The position numbers and the translations under genes are program-made. From the NCBI RefSeq assembly GCF_029319185.1, contig NZ_CP119754.1, positions 930,001 through 994,000 of the forward strand: a stretch of DNA of 64,000 nucleotides, in the 5' to 3' direction. The DNA comes from Superficieibacter sp. HKU1. GTDB taxonomy: Bacteria; Pseudomonadota; Gammaproteobacteria; Enterobacterales; Enterobacteriaceae. How positions within the stretch are numbered: position 1 is the stretch's first letter; every line of letters starts with the position of its first letter. A model generated the notes under the pieces. That model was not told where the DNA came from and did not search any database. It was given only the letters and a program-made list of their open reading frames with translations. This document shows, one piece after another, positions 27,932 to 37,031 of the stretch.

Positions 27932-27945
27932 ATGGAAGTAACAAT

Positions 27946-28338
27946 ATGAAAAAACTGCAAATTGCCGTGGGGATTATTCGTAATCCGCAGCATGAGATTT
28001 TCATTACCCAGCGTGCGGCTGATGCGCATATGGCGAATAAGCTGGAGTTTCCCGGTGGGAAAATTGAGGCCGACGAAACGCCGGAGCAGGCGCTGACCCG
28101 TGAGTTGCAGGAAGAGGTGGGGATCACGCCGCATAACGCCACGTTATTCGATAAGCTGGAATATGAATTCCCGGACCGCCATATCACGCTGTGGTTCTGG
28201 CTGGTAGACCGCTGGGAAGGGGAGCCGTGGGGTAAAGAAGGACAGACGGGGCGCTGGATTGCGGTAAACGAATTAAATGCGGACGATTTTCCGCCGGCGA
28301 ATGCACCGGTTATCGCCAGGCTGGTGAACGCCGTTTAA
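27946..28338 (+). CDS. mutT: 8-oxo-dGTP diphosphatase MutT
   Basis: Nudix hydrolase that cleanses the nucleotide pool of 8-oxo-dGTP, preventing A:T to C:G transversions. It has 130 residues (129 in E. coli). A perfect Nudix box starts with GGKIEADE near residue 37 and ends RELQEEVGI. The C-terminal end (LNADDFPPANAPVIARLVNAV) diverges slightly from E. coli. Confidence 0.97.
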   Translation: MKKLQIAVGIIRNPQHEIFITQRAADAHMANKLEFPGGKIEADETPEQALTRELQEEVGITPHNATLFDKLEYEFPDRHITLWFWLVDRWEGEPWGKEGQTGRWIAVNELNADDFPPANAPVIARLVNAV

Positions 28339-28362
28339 GATTCAGGCGCCGGGGGTCGAATA

Positions 28363-28441
28363 ATGCCCGGTGGCGCTGCGCTTGCACGGGCCTACAGACA
28401 GCACCAGCCCACAGGCCGGGTAAGGCGCAGCGCCACCCGGC
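28363..28441. repeat. REP pair (BIME) between convergent mutT and yacG
   Basis: Two inverted REP-like units, 28363-28396 (TGCCCGGTGGCGCTGCGCTT...) and 28413-28441 (AGGCCGGGTAAGGCGCAGCG...), in opposite orientation. This is the usual layout of a bacterial interspersed mosaic element. It stabilises 3' ends and can bind gyrase or IHF in relatives. Confidence 0.85.
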
Positions 28442-28451
28442 GGGATTGTAT

Positions 28452-28646
28452 TTACTGCTTCTCTTCGCTCCAGTCATCGCTGTCAGACAGATCGCCCGCG
28501 CTGGGGATCCGTTTTTCTTCCGCAGCCCACTCGCCAAGATCGATCAGCTGGCAGCGTTTGCTGCAAAATGGACGAAACGGGCTGCGTTGATCCCAGATAA
28601 CCGTTTTGCCGCAGGTGGGGCAATTAACCACGGTGGCGTCAGACAT
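28452..28646 (-). CDS. yacG: DNA gyrase inhibitor YacG
   Basis: Small zinc protein known in E. coli to inhibit GyrB. It has 64 residues. Four zinc-binding cysteines occur as CPTC (9, 12) and CSKRC (28, 32), with the family core FCSKRCQLIDLGEWA. The C terminus is acidic. It is the last gene of the minus-strand operon coaE-zapD-yacG, 9 bp after zapD. Confidence 0.96.
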   Translation of the reverse strand: MSDATVVNCPTCGKTVIWDQRSPFRPFCSKRCQLIDLGEWAAEEKRIPSAGDLSDSDDWSEEKQ

Positions 28647-28655
28647 AGACTCTCC

Positions 28656-29402
28656 TTAACAACAAGCCAGTTCGAAATCGAAACGATCGGGGATCTGACC
28701 ATTTTCGCTATCCAGCGGCAAAAAACGGATCGCAAAGCGGCTTTTATGCCCGGAAATTTGCGGATAAAGCTGTTCCTCCAGCGGCAATTGCAGGCGCAGC
28801 AGATCGGCATCCTCACCGTTATCCTGATAAAAACCGTGCAAACTGGTTTGCTTGCGGAACGGCGCTGAATTACGGATCAGATCCATAATTAACGTCAGCG
28901 CCTGCTGAAGCGGTTGCAGGCTGAGAAGCCATTGTTCAGTCTGTGCATCGCGCTGCGCTTGTGGCAAATGAAGCCAGATATGCAACGTGGGTAAATCGAA
29001 ACTACAGCAGCCGCCGGGAATACTCAGCCGCTGGCGTACCAGCCCAATCAGGCGATCTTCGCGTAATAGCTGCCCCATTCGTGGCGCGGACATCAGCGTA
29101 CTGCCACAGGCCTTCAGTTGCTGGCGCAACGCGTCAATACGATTTACATCCACGCCGGGCACATCGGCCCATGCCTGTAATTTTTTCTGCTGACGTTCCA
29201 GCTCTTTCAACAGTTCTGTACGAACTTCACCGCGTTCGAGTACGTCCAGCAAATCGCCGACATTACGAAAGAAATGCAACGCACCCGCATAGTCGGTGAC
29301 CGGCAGCGCGGCGGACATCTGCTCAATTAAAAATTCGATGCGCAGCCAGGTGCGCATTTTTTCGTTTAGCGGGTGCTCAAAAAGAATGTGCGTATGATGC
29401 AT
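28656..29402 (-). CDS. zapD: Cell division protein ZapD
   Basis: Cytoplasmic FtsZ-bundling protein (formerly YacF). It has 248 residues (247 in E. coli), with an alpha-helical N-terminal half and beta-strand C-terminal half. The conserved FRKQTSLHGFYQDNG and C-terminal FDFELACC match. Its ATG overlaps the coaE stop codon by one base, implying coupled translation. Confidence 0.96.
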   Translation of the reverse strand: MHHTHILFEHPLNEKMRTWLRIEFLIEQMSAALPVTDYAGALHFFRNVGDLLDVLERGEVRTELLKELERQQKKLQAWADVPGVDVNRIDALRQQLKACGSTLMSAPRMGQLLREDRLIGLVRQRLSIPGGCCSFDLPTLHIWLHLPQAQRDAQTEQWLLSLQPLQQALTLIMDLIRNSAPFRKQTSLHGFYQDNGEDADLLRLQLPLEEQLYPQISGHKSRFAIRFLPLDSENGQIPDRFDFELACC

Positions 29403-30022
29403 TACGGTTTTTCCTGTGAAACAGTCTGCGCCGCGAACTTCAGATACTGCGCGTGCAGACGGGCAACGTCCGATGCAATCGCATCTGGCGTGCCGTTGTT
29501 ATCAATAACGTCATCCGCCACGGCCAGACGCTGTTCACGCGTAGCCTGGGCAGAGAGAATTTGTTCGGCGTGTTCACGCGTCACGCCGTCACGCTGCATC
29601 GTTCTTTGCAGCTGAGTTTCGCGCGAGACATCCACCACGAGGACGCGATCGGCTTTTTCATAAAGCCGATTTTCTACCAGCAGTGGTACCACCCACAGCA
29701 CCCAGGGGGACGTGGCCTGGCGGAATTGCCGCTGGGTTTCCTGTTGGATCAACGGATGCAGTAGTGCGTTAAGCCACGATTTATCGTCGGGATGGGCAAA
29801 AATACGTTCGCGCAGACGTCGGCGATTAAGCCCTCCGTCAGCGGTAAGCATCGACGGACCGAAACGTTCAGTAATGGTATTGAGCGCCGGAGTGCCAGGC
29901 TCCACGACCTGACGGGCAATAATATCGGCATCAATCACGTTAACGCCCAGCAGGGCGAAGGCGTCCGCAACCGTACTTTTACCGCTGCCAATACCGCCTG
30001 TTAACGCTACCGTATACCTCAT
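29402..30022 (-). CDS. coaE: Dephospho-CoA kinase
   Basis: Final enzyme of coenzyme A synthesis, phosphorylating the 3'-OH of dephospho-CoA. It has 206 residues as in E. coli. The P-loop GGIGSGKST starts near residue 9, and the CoaE motif HPLIQQETQRQ and LVVDVSRETQLQR are present. It is the first gene of the minus-strand coaE-zapD-yacG operon. Confidence 0.97.
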   Translation of the reverse strand: MRYTVALTGGIGSGKSTVADAFALLGVNVIDADIIARQVVEPGTPALNTITERFGPSMLTADGGLNRRRLRERIFAHPDDKSWLNALLHPLIQQETQRQFRQATSPWVLWVVPLLVENRLYEKADRVLVVDVSRETQLQRTMQRDGVTREHAEQILSAQATREQRLAVADDVIDNNGTPDAIASDVARLHAQYLKFAAQTVSQEKP

Positions 30023-30249
30023 AAAAGCCAGTCCCGGAATAATTTGATATTCAAAATCAGAAGGTTAAAAAAGGAAAATTTATAGCGAGCGCGGATAATT
30101 ATCTTCCCACGGTTCACCAGGTAAATTTATAGGATTGTAGCGTAAAAAAAGAGAAAATCGCAGTCTTGCGGAGTCACGATTAGTGCGTATGATAACGTCA
30201 CTGGAGTTATGTCTTATTTTCTGTTGCCCTTAACCCCAGGAATCCGTTC

Positions 30250-31293
30250 ATGCGTATCGAAGAAGATCTGAAGTTAGGATTTAAAGACGTTCTTATCCGC
30301 CCAAAACGCTCTACCCTCAAAAGCCGTTCCGAAGTTGAGCTGGAGCGCAGCATTACCTTTAAACACTCCGGTCTGACATGGTCAGGCGTGCCAATTATCG
30401 CGGCGAATATGGATACCGTGGGCACCTTTGGCATGGCGAAAGCGCTGGCCTCGTTCGGCATCCTGACGGCAGTGCATAAGCACTATACGCCGGAAGACTG
30501 GAAAGGGTTTATTCAGAGTGTTTCTGAAGATGTGCTGAAACACGTCATGGTTTCTACCGGCACCTCCGATGCCGATTTTGAGAAAACCATTCAGATCCTT
30601 AACCTTCATCCCGCGCTGAGCTTTATTTGTATTGATGTGGCGAATGGTTATTCCGAGCATTTCGTGCAGTTTGTTACCAAAGCGCGTGAAGCCTGGCCGA
30701 ACAAAACCATCTGTGCAGGCAATGTGGTGACGGGTGAGATGTGCGAAGAGCTGATTCTTTCCGGCGCGGATATCGTGAAAGTCGGTATCGGTCCTGGCTC
30801 CGTTTGCACGACTCGCGTGAAAACCGGCGTTGGCTATCCGCAGCTTTCCGCGGTTATTGAATGCGCGGACGCGGCCCATGGCCTCGGCGGGCAAATCGTC
30901 AGCGACGGTGGCTGCACCATGCCGGGCGACGTGGCTAAAGCCTTCGGCGGCGGGGCTGATTTTGTCATGCTGGGCGGGATGCTGGCCGGACACGAAGAGA
31001 GCGGCGGAACCGTAGTCGAAGAGAACGGTGAGAAATTTATGCTGTTCTACGGCATGAGCTCCGAGTCCGCGATGAACCGTCACGTTGGCGGCGTTGCCGG
31101 TTATCGTGCGGCAGAAGGAAAAACCGTGAAGCTGCCTCTGCGCGGCCCGGTAGACAATACCGCGCGCGATATCCTCGGTGGTCTGCGTTCAGCCTGTACA
31201 TATGTAGGGGCTTCCCGTCTGAAGGAACTGACCAAGCGCACGACCTTTATTCGCGTGCAGGAACAGGAAAACCGCGTTTTCAATAGCCTGTAA
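30250..31293 (+). CDS. guaC: GMP reductase
   Basis: NADPH-dependent conversion of GMP to IMP in purine salvage. It has 347 residues as in E. coli. The IMPDH/GMPR catalytic loop GPGSVCTTRVKTGVGYPQ carries the active-site Cys near residue 186, and the phosphate-binding GGCTMPGDVAKAFGGGADF follows. It stands alone between divergent coaE and convergent hofC. Confidence 0.97.
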   Translation: MRIEEDLKLGFKDVLIRPKRSTLKSRSEVELERSITFKHSGLTWSGVPIIAANMDTVGTFGMAKALASFGILTAVHKHYTPEDWKGFIQSVSEDVLKHVMVSTGTSDADFEKTIQILNLHPALSFICIDVANGYSEHFVQFVTKAREAWPNKTICAGNVVTGEMCEELILSGADIVKVGIGPGSVCTTRVKTGVGYPQLSAVIECADAAHGLGGQIVSDGGCTMPGDVAKAFGGGADFVMLGGMLAGHEESGGTVVEENGEKFMLFYGMSSESAMNRHVGGVAGYRAAEGKTVKLPLRGPVDNTARDILGGLRSACTYVGASRLKELTKRTTFIRVQEQENRVFNSL

Positions 31294-31300
31294 TGCTTCT

Positions 31301-31320
31301 GCGCTGGCGCAAGCCAGCGC
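31301..31320. terminator. Stem-loop between guaC and hofC
   Basis: Perfect 8-bp stem GCGCTGGC/GCCAGCGC with a GCAA tetraloop, 7 bp after guaC and just beyond the end of convergent hofC. There is no clear T tract on either strand, so it may act as a 3'-end stabiliser rather than a strong terminator. Confidence 0.5.
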
Positions 31321-31322
31321 AA

Positions 31323-32525
31323 TTATCCCATTCCGCTCATGGCATCTCCCAGATGAAAAATGGGCAGATACATCGCCACGACCAGCGTCCCGATAATCAC
31401 CCCGGTAACGATCAGAAGTATTGGCTCCAGCAATGACGCCAGATTATCCGCCACCGCTTGTGTCTTTTCGCTATGATGACGTGCGAGATCCTCCAGCATC
31501 GTATCCAGCGCACCCGATGCTTCACCGGTTCTGATCAACTGAAGGCAGAGCGGGCTAAATTCGCCGCTCCTTTCCATGGCCTGCCAGACGGGCGAGCCCT
31601 GAGTAATATCCTGATGGACCTGATGCAGGACACGCTGCCAGTAAGGGCAGTCCAGCGTCTCGCTGGCACTGTGCAAACCTTGCAAAAAAGCGATGCCGGC
31701 ACTTTGGGTCAGCGCCAGCACGCTGAAAATATGGCTAAGCTTTTGTCCGCGGATAAGGCTACCGGCTATGGGACATGCCAGCAGCCATTTTTGCCTGCGC
31801 ATCCGCCAGCTCGTATTATGCTGTAGCCTGTTAAACACCCCGACGATGATTAACGGGGTAACGAGGAGATATATTCCCCATTGCTGAATAACGTCTGCAA
31901 ACGCCATAACGCCGCGCGTCAATGCAGGCAGCGGTGTATTGAACGTCTGATAAATTGCCGCAAATTCCGGTAGCACCCAGCATACCATCGCCATGACTAC
32001 CGCGAGCGCCAGTGTCAGAATAATGATCGGATAACGCAGCGCCTTTCGGACCTTTGCCGCCAGACGCTGCTGCGCCTCCTCCTGCGCCACCAGATGAAAG
32101 CAGCACTGTTCAAGTCTGCCGGTCAGCTCACCGGTGCGGATCATCGCCAGCCATAGCGTAGGAAACGCCTGCGGCCACGGTTTGAGGGCGATGGAAAACG
32201 CGACACCTTTCTCCAGCTCCTGACCGACGTGTTGCAGCAGCGCCTGCCATTGTTTACCCGGTTGCTGCTGCGCCAGTAGCCTCAATCCCTCAGGCAGCGT
32301 GAGCCCGGCGCGAAGCAGCGTCGCCAGCTGTCGAATAACACGGCAACTATGTTCGCGATGCCAGAGAGAGGGACGAACCACGCAGCGTTTTAGCCCAAGG
32401 GGGGTAATATGCTGCTGCTGAAGCGCCATCAGCGCCGCCGTACGGTTGGCATCCCATATAACGCCTTGCTGCATTTCGCCCTGTCGGGTCAGCCCACGCC
32501 ACTGCCAGAGGTGTTTAACCTTCAT
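31323..32525 (-). CDS. hofC: Type IV pilus inner-membrane platform protein HofC
   Basis: PilC/GspF-family polytopic protein that forms the inner-membrane platform for pilin assembly. It has 400 residues as in E. coli, with two repeated T2SSF domains (about residues 60-180 and 265-385) and transmembrane stretches ending each (IIILTLALAVVMAMVCWVLP and ILLIVTGVIIGTLVVAMYLP). It is the third gene of ppdD-hofB-hofC, overlapping hofB by 11 bp. In E. coli this locus is usually silent. Confidence 0.95.
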   Translation of the reverse strand: MKVKHLWQWRGLTRQGEMQQGVIWDANRTAALMALQQQHITPLGLKRCVVRPSLWHREHSCRVIRQLATLLRAGLTLPEGLRLLAQQQPGKQWQALLQHVGQELEKGVAFSIALKPWPQAFPTLWLAMIRTGELTGRLEQCCFHLVAQEEAQQRLAAKVRKALRYPIIILTLALAVVMAMVCWVLPEFAAIYQTFNTPLPALTRGVMAFADVIQQWGIYLLVTPLIIVGVFNRLQHNTSWRMRRQKWLLACPIAGSLIRGQKLSHIFSVLALTQSAGIAFLQGLHSASETLDCPYWQRVLHQVHQDITQGSPVWQAMERSGEFSPLCLQLIRTGEASGALDTMLEDLARHHSEKTQAVADNLASLLEPILLIVTGVIIGTLVVAMYLPIFHLGDAMSGMG

Positions 32526-33900
32526 GCAGTGTTCCCAGTACGCGTAACAGTTCTTCTACCGTCGTCAGACCTTGTTCCACCGCCAGGCAGCCATTTTCAA
32601 ATAGCGTGGTCATTCCCTCGCGCTGCGCCTGGGATTGAATGTCCACCGCGCTGTGTTCGCTGGCGATCGCCTGACGCAGCTTGCCCTCAACAGGAAGCAC
32701 TTCAAATAAGGCTATTCGGCCATAAAAGCCGTGATAGCAACGGTCGCAGCCGGTGGCCCGCCAGCGAGGCAGGGGACGCCGCCAGAGAGAGGGAGGCACG
32801 GCAGTATGCTCGCCAGTTTGCGTACGACAATGTGGACACAGTTTGCGCATCAGTCGCTGAGCCACCACTAATAACAGCGAGGAAGAGAGCATCCAGCGAG
32901 CGACGCCCATTTGTTGCAAACGGACCAGCGCCTCGGTAGTGGAATTGGTATGCAATGTGGAAAGCACAAGATGCCCGGTTTGCGCGGCTTTAATCGCAAT
33001 TTCCGCGGTATCGCCATCGCGGATTTCTCCCACCATAATAATATCCGGATCCTGACGCAGAAGGGCGCGGAGGACCTTTTGAAACGTCAGACCGGCACGC
33101 GGGTTGATCTGCGTCTGGTTGATCCCCTCAAGCGGGATCTCCACCGGATCCTCGACGCTACAAATATTCACCTCAGATGTGTTAAGTGATTGAAGCGCGC
33201 TATAAAGCGTGACGGTTTTACCACTACCGGTGGGACCGGTGACCAGCAGCAGCCCCTGCGGCATTTTTAGTGCGTTACTGAACGCATCCTCCTGAAGGGC
33301 CGTCATGCCCAGTTGCCGGATATCCAGCGCCTGCTCTACCTGATGAAGCAGCCTGAGCACCACTTTTTCAGCATATTTACCCGGCAGCGTGGCAATACGA
33401 AAGGAAACCGGCTTCCCTGTCAGTTCAACCGTAAACTGTCCGTCCTGCGGCACGCGGCGTTCAGCAATATCGAGATTACCCAGCACTTTCAACCGCGCGA
33501 TGACACTGGCGACAAGCGCAGGTGGAATTGTCGTTAGTTGATGCAGCACGCCGTCCACGCGTAAGCGGATCCGCATACGATCGGCCAGAGGTTCAAAATG
33601 GATGTCCGAAGCCCGCTGTAAAAGCGCCTGTTCCAGAGCCTGATTTAGTAACTCCACGGCCGTGCCGCTGCCTTCACTCACGGCAGGCAGATGGCTTTGT
33701 GTAGACAGATTCAGGTGCTGATCCATTCTTTCTTGTGACCAGCATTCAATATCAATCCGCTTTTGCGTGGCAAAGCGCAAGGATTCCAGTAGCTGATTAC
33801 CGGGATCGCCGACAACGGCAATATTGAGCGTGTCGTCGTCGCTATCTAATAACACTGCGCCATAACGTTTACATAAAGCGATGAGCTGTTCCCGTTTCAT
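32515..33900 (-). CDS. hofB: Type IV pilus assembly ATPase HofB
   Basis: GspE/PilB-family hexameric ATPase powering pilin assembly. It has 461 residues as in E. coli. Walker A is GPTGSGKTVTLYSA near residue 237, the Asp box is DPVEIPLEGINQTQIN, and Walker B is DPDIIMVGEIRDGDTAEIA. A tetracysteine zinc site (CPHC ... CDRC) lies near the C terminus. It is 12 bp after ppdD. Confidence 0.96.
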   Translation of the reverse strand: MKREQLIALCKRYGAVLLDSDDDTLNIAVVGDPGNQLLESLRFATQKRIDIECWSQERMDQHLNLSTQSHLPAVSEGSGTAVELLNQALEQALLQRASDIHFEPLADRMRIRLRVDGVLHQLTTIPPALVASVIARLKVLGNLDIAERRVPQDGQFTVELTGKPVSFRIATLPGKYAEKVVLRLLHQVEQALDIRQLGMTALQEDAFSNALKMPQGLLLVTGPTGSGKTVTLYSALQSLNTSEVNICSVEDPVEIPLEGINQTQINPRAGLTFQKVLRALLRQDPDIIMVGEIRDGDTAEIAIKAAQTGHLVLSTLHTNSTTEALVRLQQMGVARWMLSSSLLLVVAQRLMRKLCPHCRTQTGEHTAVPPSLWRRPLPRWRATGCDRCYHGFYGRIALFEVLPVEGKLRQAIASEHSAVDIQSQAQREGMTTLFENGCLAVEQGLTTVEELLRVLGTLHEG

Positions 33901-33912
33901 CTTTGTATCTCC

Positions 33913-34350
33913 TTACTGTATATCGAAGCGGAAAACGTCTTCGCATGCTTGCTGGAGTGCGCTGTCCTGCTGGATATTGCACACCCGCTGCCAGCCCGTT
34001 ATGCCATTAGCATTGTCCCAGCCCGGCGTCATTACTACGCTAAGACCGTTGAGACTTTCCTGCCCGGTCAGCGTAACGATGCCCTGTGCCACGCTCATCT
34101 CTGAAACGTAACGGGTCGTGGTCGGTGAGGGAATGCCATTTTTACCCCCGTCGCAATCGGCCAGACCGCCATGATCCAGCGCGCAAAGCTCAATTGCTGT
34201 GCGGTAGGGTATGAACGTTTGTAACATATCGGTTAGCGCGGCTTTGCGCAGGTAGTTTTGATAGGCGGGAATGCCGATGGCGCTGAGAATAGCAATGATG
34301 CCAATCACCACCATCAGTTCAATAAGCGTAAATCCTTGCTGTCTGTTCAT
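33913..34350 (-). CDS. ppdD: Type IV prepilin (PpdD)
   Basis: Major prepilin-like protein. It has 145 residues from the ATG at 34348-34350, preceded by a GGAGCAC ribosome binding site. A short basic leader QQG is followed by FTLIELMVVIGIIAILSAIG, so PilD-type cleavage falls between Gly6 and Phe7, with the conserved Glu at mature position 5. Four Cys residues in the globular domain suggest two disulphides. A longer frame upstream is non-coding. Confidence 0.96.
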   Translation of the reverse strand: MNRQQGFTLIELMVVIGIIAILSAIGIPAYQNYLRKAALTDMLQTFIPYRTAIELCALDHGGLADCDGGKNGIPSPTTTRYVSEMSVAQGIVTLTGQESLNGLSVVMTPGWDNANGITGWQRVCNIQQDSALQQACEDVFRFDIQ

Positions 34351-34617
34351 CGTGTGCTCCTTAGTAAATGCGAGCACTCTGGCAGGGGAAAGACGAAGCG
34401 ACGAGCGGTAAAAGTCCAATCGTGAAGATGGCTTCCCGACTTTTTGACCGCGTTGCATGGGCGTTACATCGGTTTGCGAGGCGATACGAAAAACGGTGAC
34501 CAACATCAAAGGTTAACACGGGAAACGTCGGGATCGGGTTCCTGGAGGGAGGCCCAACCCGACGGTCGCCCCGAAGACGACGGGCTATTTGACATCACTT
34601 TCAACCGCTATTCAAAA

Positions 34618-35511
34618 TCAGCGGAAACGCATCGACAAATCCAGCGCACGAATGTGCTTGGTCAGCGCGCCAACGGAAATGAAATCCACGCCGGTTTCGG
34701 CAAATTCACGCAGCGTCTCGTGGGTCACGTTGCCGGAAACTTCAAGCTGCGCCTGCCCGCGCGTCCGTTTCACCGCTTCACGCATCAGGTCGGTGGTAAA
34801 GTTATCCAGCATAATGATGTCAGCGCCCGCCTTAAGCGCGGCATCCAGCTCATCAAGATTTTCAACTTCGACTTCAACCGGGACATCCGGATGCAGCCAG
34901 AACGCTTTTTCTACCGCCTGTCTGACTGAACCGGAGGCGATAATATGATTTTCTTTGATCAGAAAAGCATCCGAGAGGCCGAGACGATGGTTGGCTCCCC
35001 CGCCGCACAGTACCGCATACTTCAGCGCGGTGCGCAGGCCGGGCAGGGTTTTGCGCGTATCCAGCAGCTGCGTTTTGGTTCCCGCCAGCAGGTCGACATA
35101 GCGGCGGACTTCACTGGCCACGCCGGACAGCGTCTGGACAAAATTCAGCGCCGTCCGCTCACCGGTTAACAGCACGCGTGAGGGGCCATCCAGTTCAAAT
35201 AATGGTTGATTAGGGACGACGCTATCGCCATCTTCAACATGCCAGCTCACCTGAACGTTATCACCTGCAAGCTGGATAAACACCTCTTCAACCCAGCGTT
35301 TACCACAAAATATGCCGTGTTCGCGGGTGATAACCACTGCGTGAGCGCGGCTCTCTTCCGGCAACAGCTGCGCGGTAATATCTTTATTCGCATCGACCTC
35401 GCCGCCTAAATCTTCACGCAGCGCCTGCGCGACCGTGGCAGGAATATCCAGGGCAATACGTTGCAGAAGAGCGTCACGTCGATGGTCGGGATTATAACGG
35501 CGTGCGGACAT
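34618..35511 (-). CDS. nadC: Quinolinate phosphoribosyltransferase
   Basis: Converts quinolinate and PRPP to nicotinate mononucleotide in NAD synthesis. The start at 35511 (MSARRYNPDHRRDALL) gives 297 residues as in E. coli; an ATG 14 codons upstream lies in the divergent ampD control region and is less likely. The motifs DTRKTLPGLR, GGGANHRLGL and DIIMLDNF are intact. Divergent from ampD with an 87-bp shared promoter region. Confidence 0.96.
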   Translation of the reverse strand: MSARRYNPDHRRDALLQRIALDIPATVAQALREDLGGEVDANKDITAQLLPEESRAHAVVITREHGIFCGKRWVEEVFIQLAGDNVQVSWHVEDGDSVVPNQPLFELDGPSRVLLTGERTALNFVQTLSGVASEVRRYVDLLAGTKTQLLDTRKTLPGLRTALKYAVLCGGGANHRLGLSDAFLIKENHIIASGSVRQAVEKAFWLHPDVPVEVEVENLDELDAALKAGADIIMLDNFTTDLMREAVKRTRGQAQLEVSGNVTHETLREFAETGVDFISVGALTKHIRALDLSMRFR

Positions 35512-35598
35512 GATAAAACTCCAAATTGGTAACCAGGCTTGAGGTGGAAACATGCTACTCTGAAGCGCATATTCGCACCACTAATAAGGAGATTCTGT

Positions 35599-36162
35599 AT
35601 GTATTTACACGAGGGCTGGCTGGCAGAGGCGCGACGGGTTCCGTCCCCGCATTTCGATTGCCGCCCGGATGACGAGTCGCCCTCACTGCTGGTGGTGCAT
35701 AATATCAGCCTTCCGCCCGGCGAATTCGGTGGGCCGTGGATCGACGCCCTGTTTACCGGCACACTCGATCCGGATGCGCATCCTTTTTTTGCTGAAATTG
35801 TTCATCTGCGCGTATCTGCCCATTGTCTGATTCGCCGCGACGGCGAAATCGTGCAGTATGTTCCTTTCAATAAACGAGCCTGGCACGCGGGCGTTTCCTG
35901 CTATCAAGGGCGCGAACGCTGTAATGACTTTTCCATTGGTATTGAACTGGAGGGAACAGATACGCAGCCGTACACCGACGCTCAATATCAACAGCTGGCT
36001 GCCATTACCCGCACGTTGATTGAGCTTTACCCGGCAATGGCCGACAATATGACCGGACACTGCGATATTGCCCCCGGACGTAAAACCGATCCCGGCTCCG
36101 CATTTGACTGGGCAACATTTCGGGCCCTGGTCACCGCCTCGTCAGAAAAGGAGATGCCATGA
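35599..36162 (+). CDS. ampD: 1,6-anhydro-MurNAc-L-Ala amidase AmpD
   Basis: Cytoplasmic zinc amidase that removes stem peptides from anhydro-muropeptides during cell-wall recycling; its loss derepresses AmpC in species with ampR-ampC. It has 187 residues, the C. freundii length (183 in E. coli). Zinc ligands are visible: His34 in LLVVHNIS, and the His and Asp of TGHCDIAPGRKTDPG near 154 and 164. The start at 35599 follows AAGGAG. ampE overlaps its end by 4 bp. Confidence 0.97.
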   Translation: MYLHEGWLAEARRVPSPHFDCRPDDESPSLLVVHNISLPPGEFGGPWIDALFTGTLDPDAHPFFAEIVHLRVSAHCLIRRDGEIVQYVPFNKRAWHAGVSCYQGRERCNDFSIGIELEGTDTQPYTDAQYQQLAAITRTLIELYPAMADNMTGHCDIAPGRKTDPGSAFDWATFRALVTASSEKEMP

Positions 36163-37013
36163 CGCTTTTTACCACTCTGCTGGTGCTGATTGCCGAGCGC
36201 TTATTTAAGCTGGGGGAACACTGGCAGCTCGATCACCGGCTGGAAGTGCTGTTTCGACGCATCCACCGGTTTTCCCTGGCGCGAACCCTGCTGATGACCA
36301 TCGCCATCATGCTGGTGACGTTTCTGCTGCTGCGTGCGCTGTACGGCCTGTTTTTTAACGTGCCGCTGCTGGTGGTGTGGATCCTGCTCGGACTGCTGTG
36401 TATCGGTGCAGGCAAAGTGCGCCTGCACTACCATGCCTATCTGAAAGCCGCGGCCCGCAATGACAGCCACGCACGCGACGCGATGGCCAGTGAACTAACG
36501 CTGATCCACGGCGTGCCGCCCGGCTGCGACGAACGCGAATATCTGCGCGAGTTGCAAAACGCGCTGCTGTGGATCAACTTTCGCTACTATCTGGCCCCGC
36601 TGTTCTGGTTTATCGTTGGCGGCGTATGGGGGCCGGTGACGCTGGTGGGCTATGCGTTTCTGCGCGCCTGGCAGTCGTGGCTGGCGCGATACCAGACGCC
36701 GCACCATCGCCTGCATTCGGGAATCGATTTTATTCTGCATCTTCTGGACTGGGTCCCGGTGCGGCTGGTCGGCGTGATTTACGCGCTGATCGGACACGGA
36801 GAAAAAGCGCTGCCCGCGTGGTTTGCCTCGCTGGGCGATCGTCATACCGCGCAGTATCAGGTGCTGACGCGGCTGGCGCAGTTCTCGCTGGCCCGCGAGC
36901 CGCATGTTGATCGGGTCGAAACGCCAAAAGTGGCGGTTTCAATGGCGAAAAAGACCTCGTTCGTGCTGGTCGTCATTGTGGCGTTACTGACGATTTACGG
37001 CACGCTAATCTGA
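36159..37013 (+). CDS. ampE: Inner-membrane protein AmpE
   Basis: Polytopic membrane protein of the CobD/CbiB-like fold encoded with ampD; suggested to be a sensor in beta-lactamase induction but without a proven biochemical role. It has 284 residues as in E. coli, with hydrophobic segments near residues 43-60, 66-82, 139-165 and at the C terminus (TSFVLVVIVALLTIYGTLI). It overlaps ampD by 4 bp. Confidence 0.95.
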   Translation: MTLFTTLLVLIAERLFKLGEHWQLDHRLEVLFRRIHRFSLARTLLMTIAIMLVTFLLLRALYGLFFNVPLLVVWILLGLLCIGAGKVRLHYHAYLKAAARNDSHARDAMASELTLIHGVPPGCDEREYLRELQNALLWINFRYYLAPLFWFIVGGVWGPVTLVGYAFLRAWQSWLARYQTPHHRLHSGIDFILHLLDWVPVRLVGVIYALIGHGEKALPAWFASLGDRHTAQYQVLTRLAQFSLAREPHVDRVETPKVAVSMAKKTSFVLVVIVALLTIYGTLI

Positions 37014-37031
37014 GCCGCGTGCCATAACCGC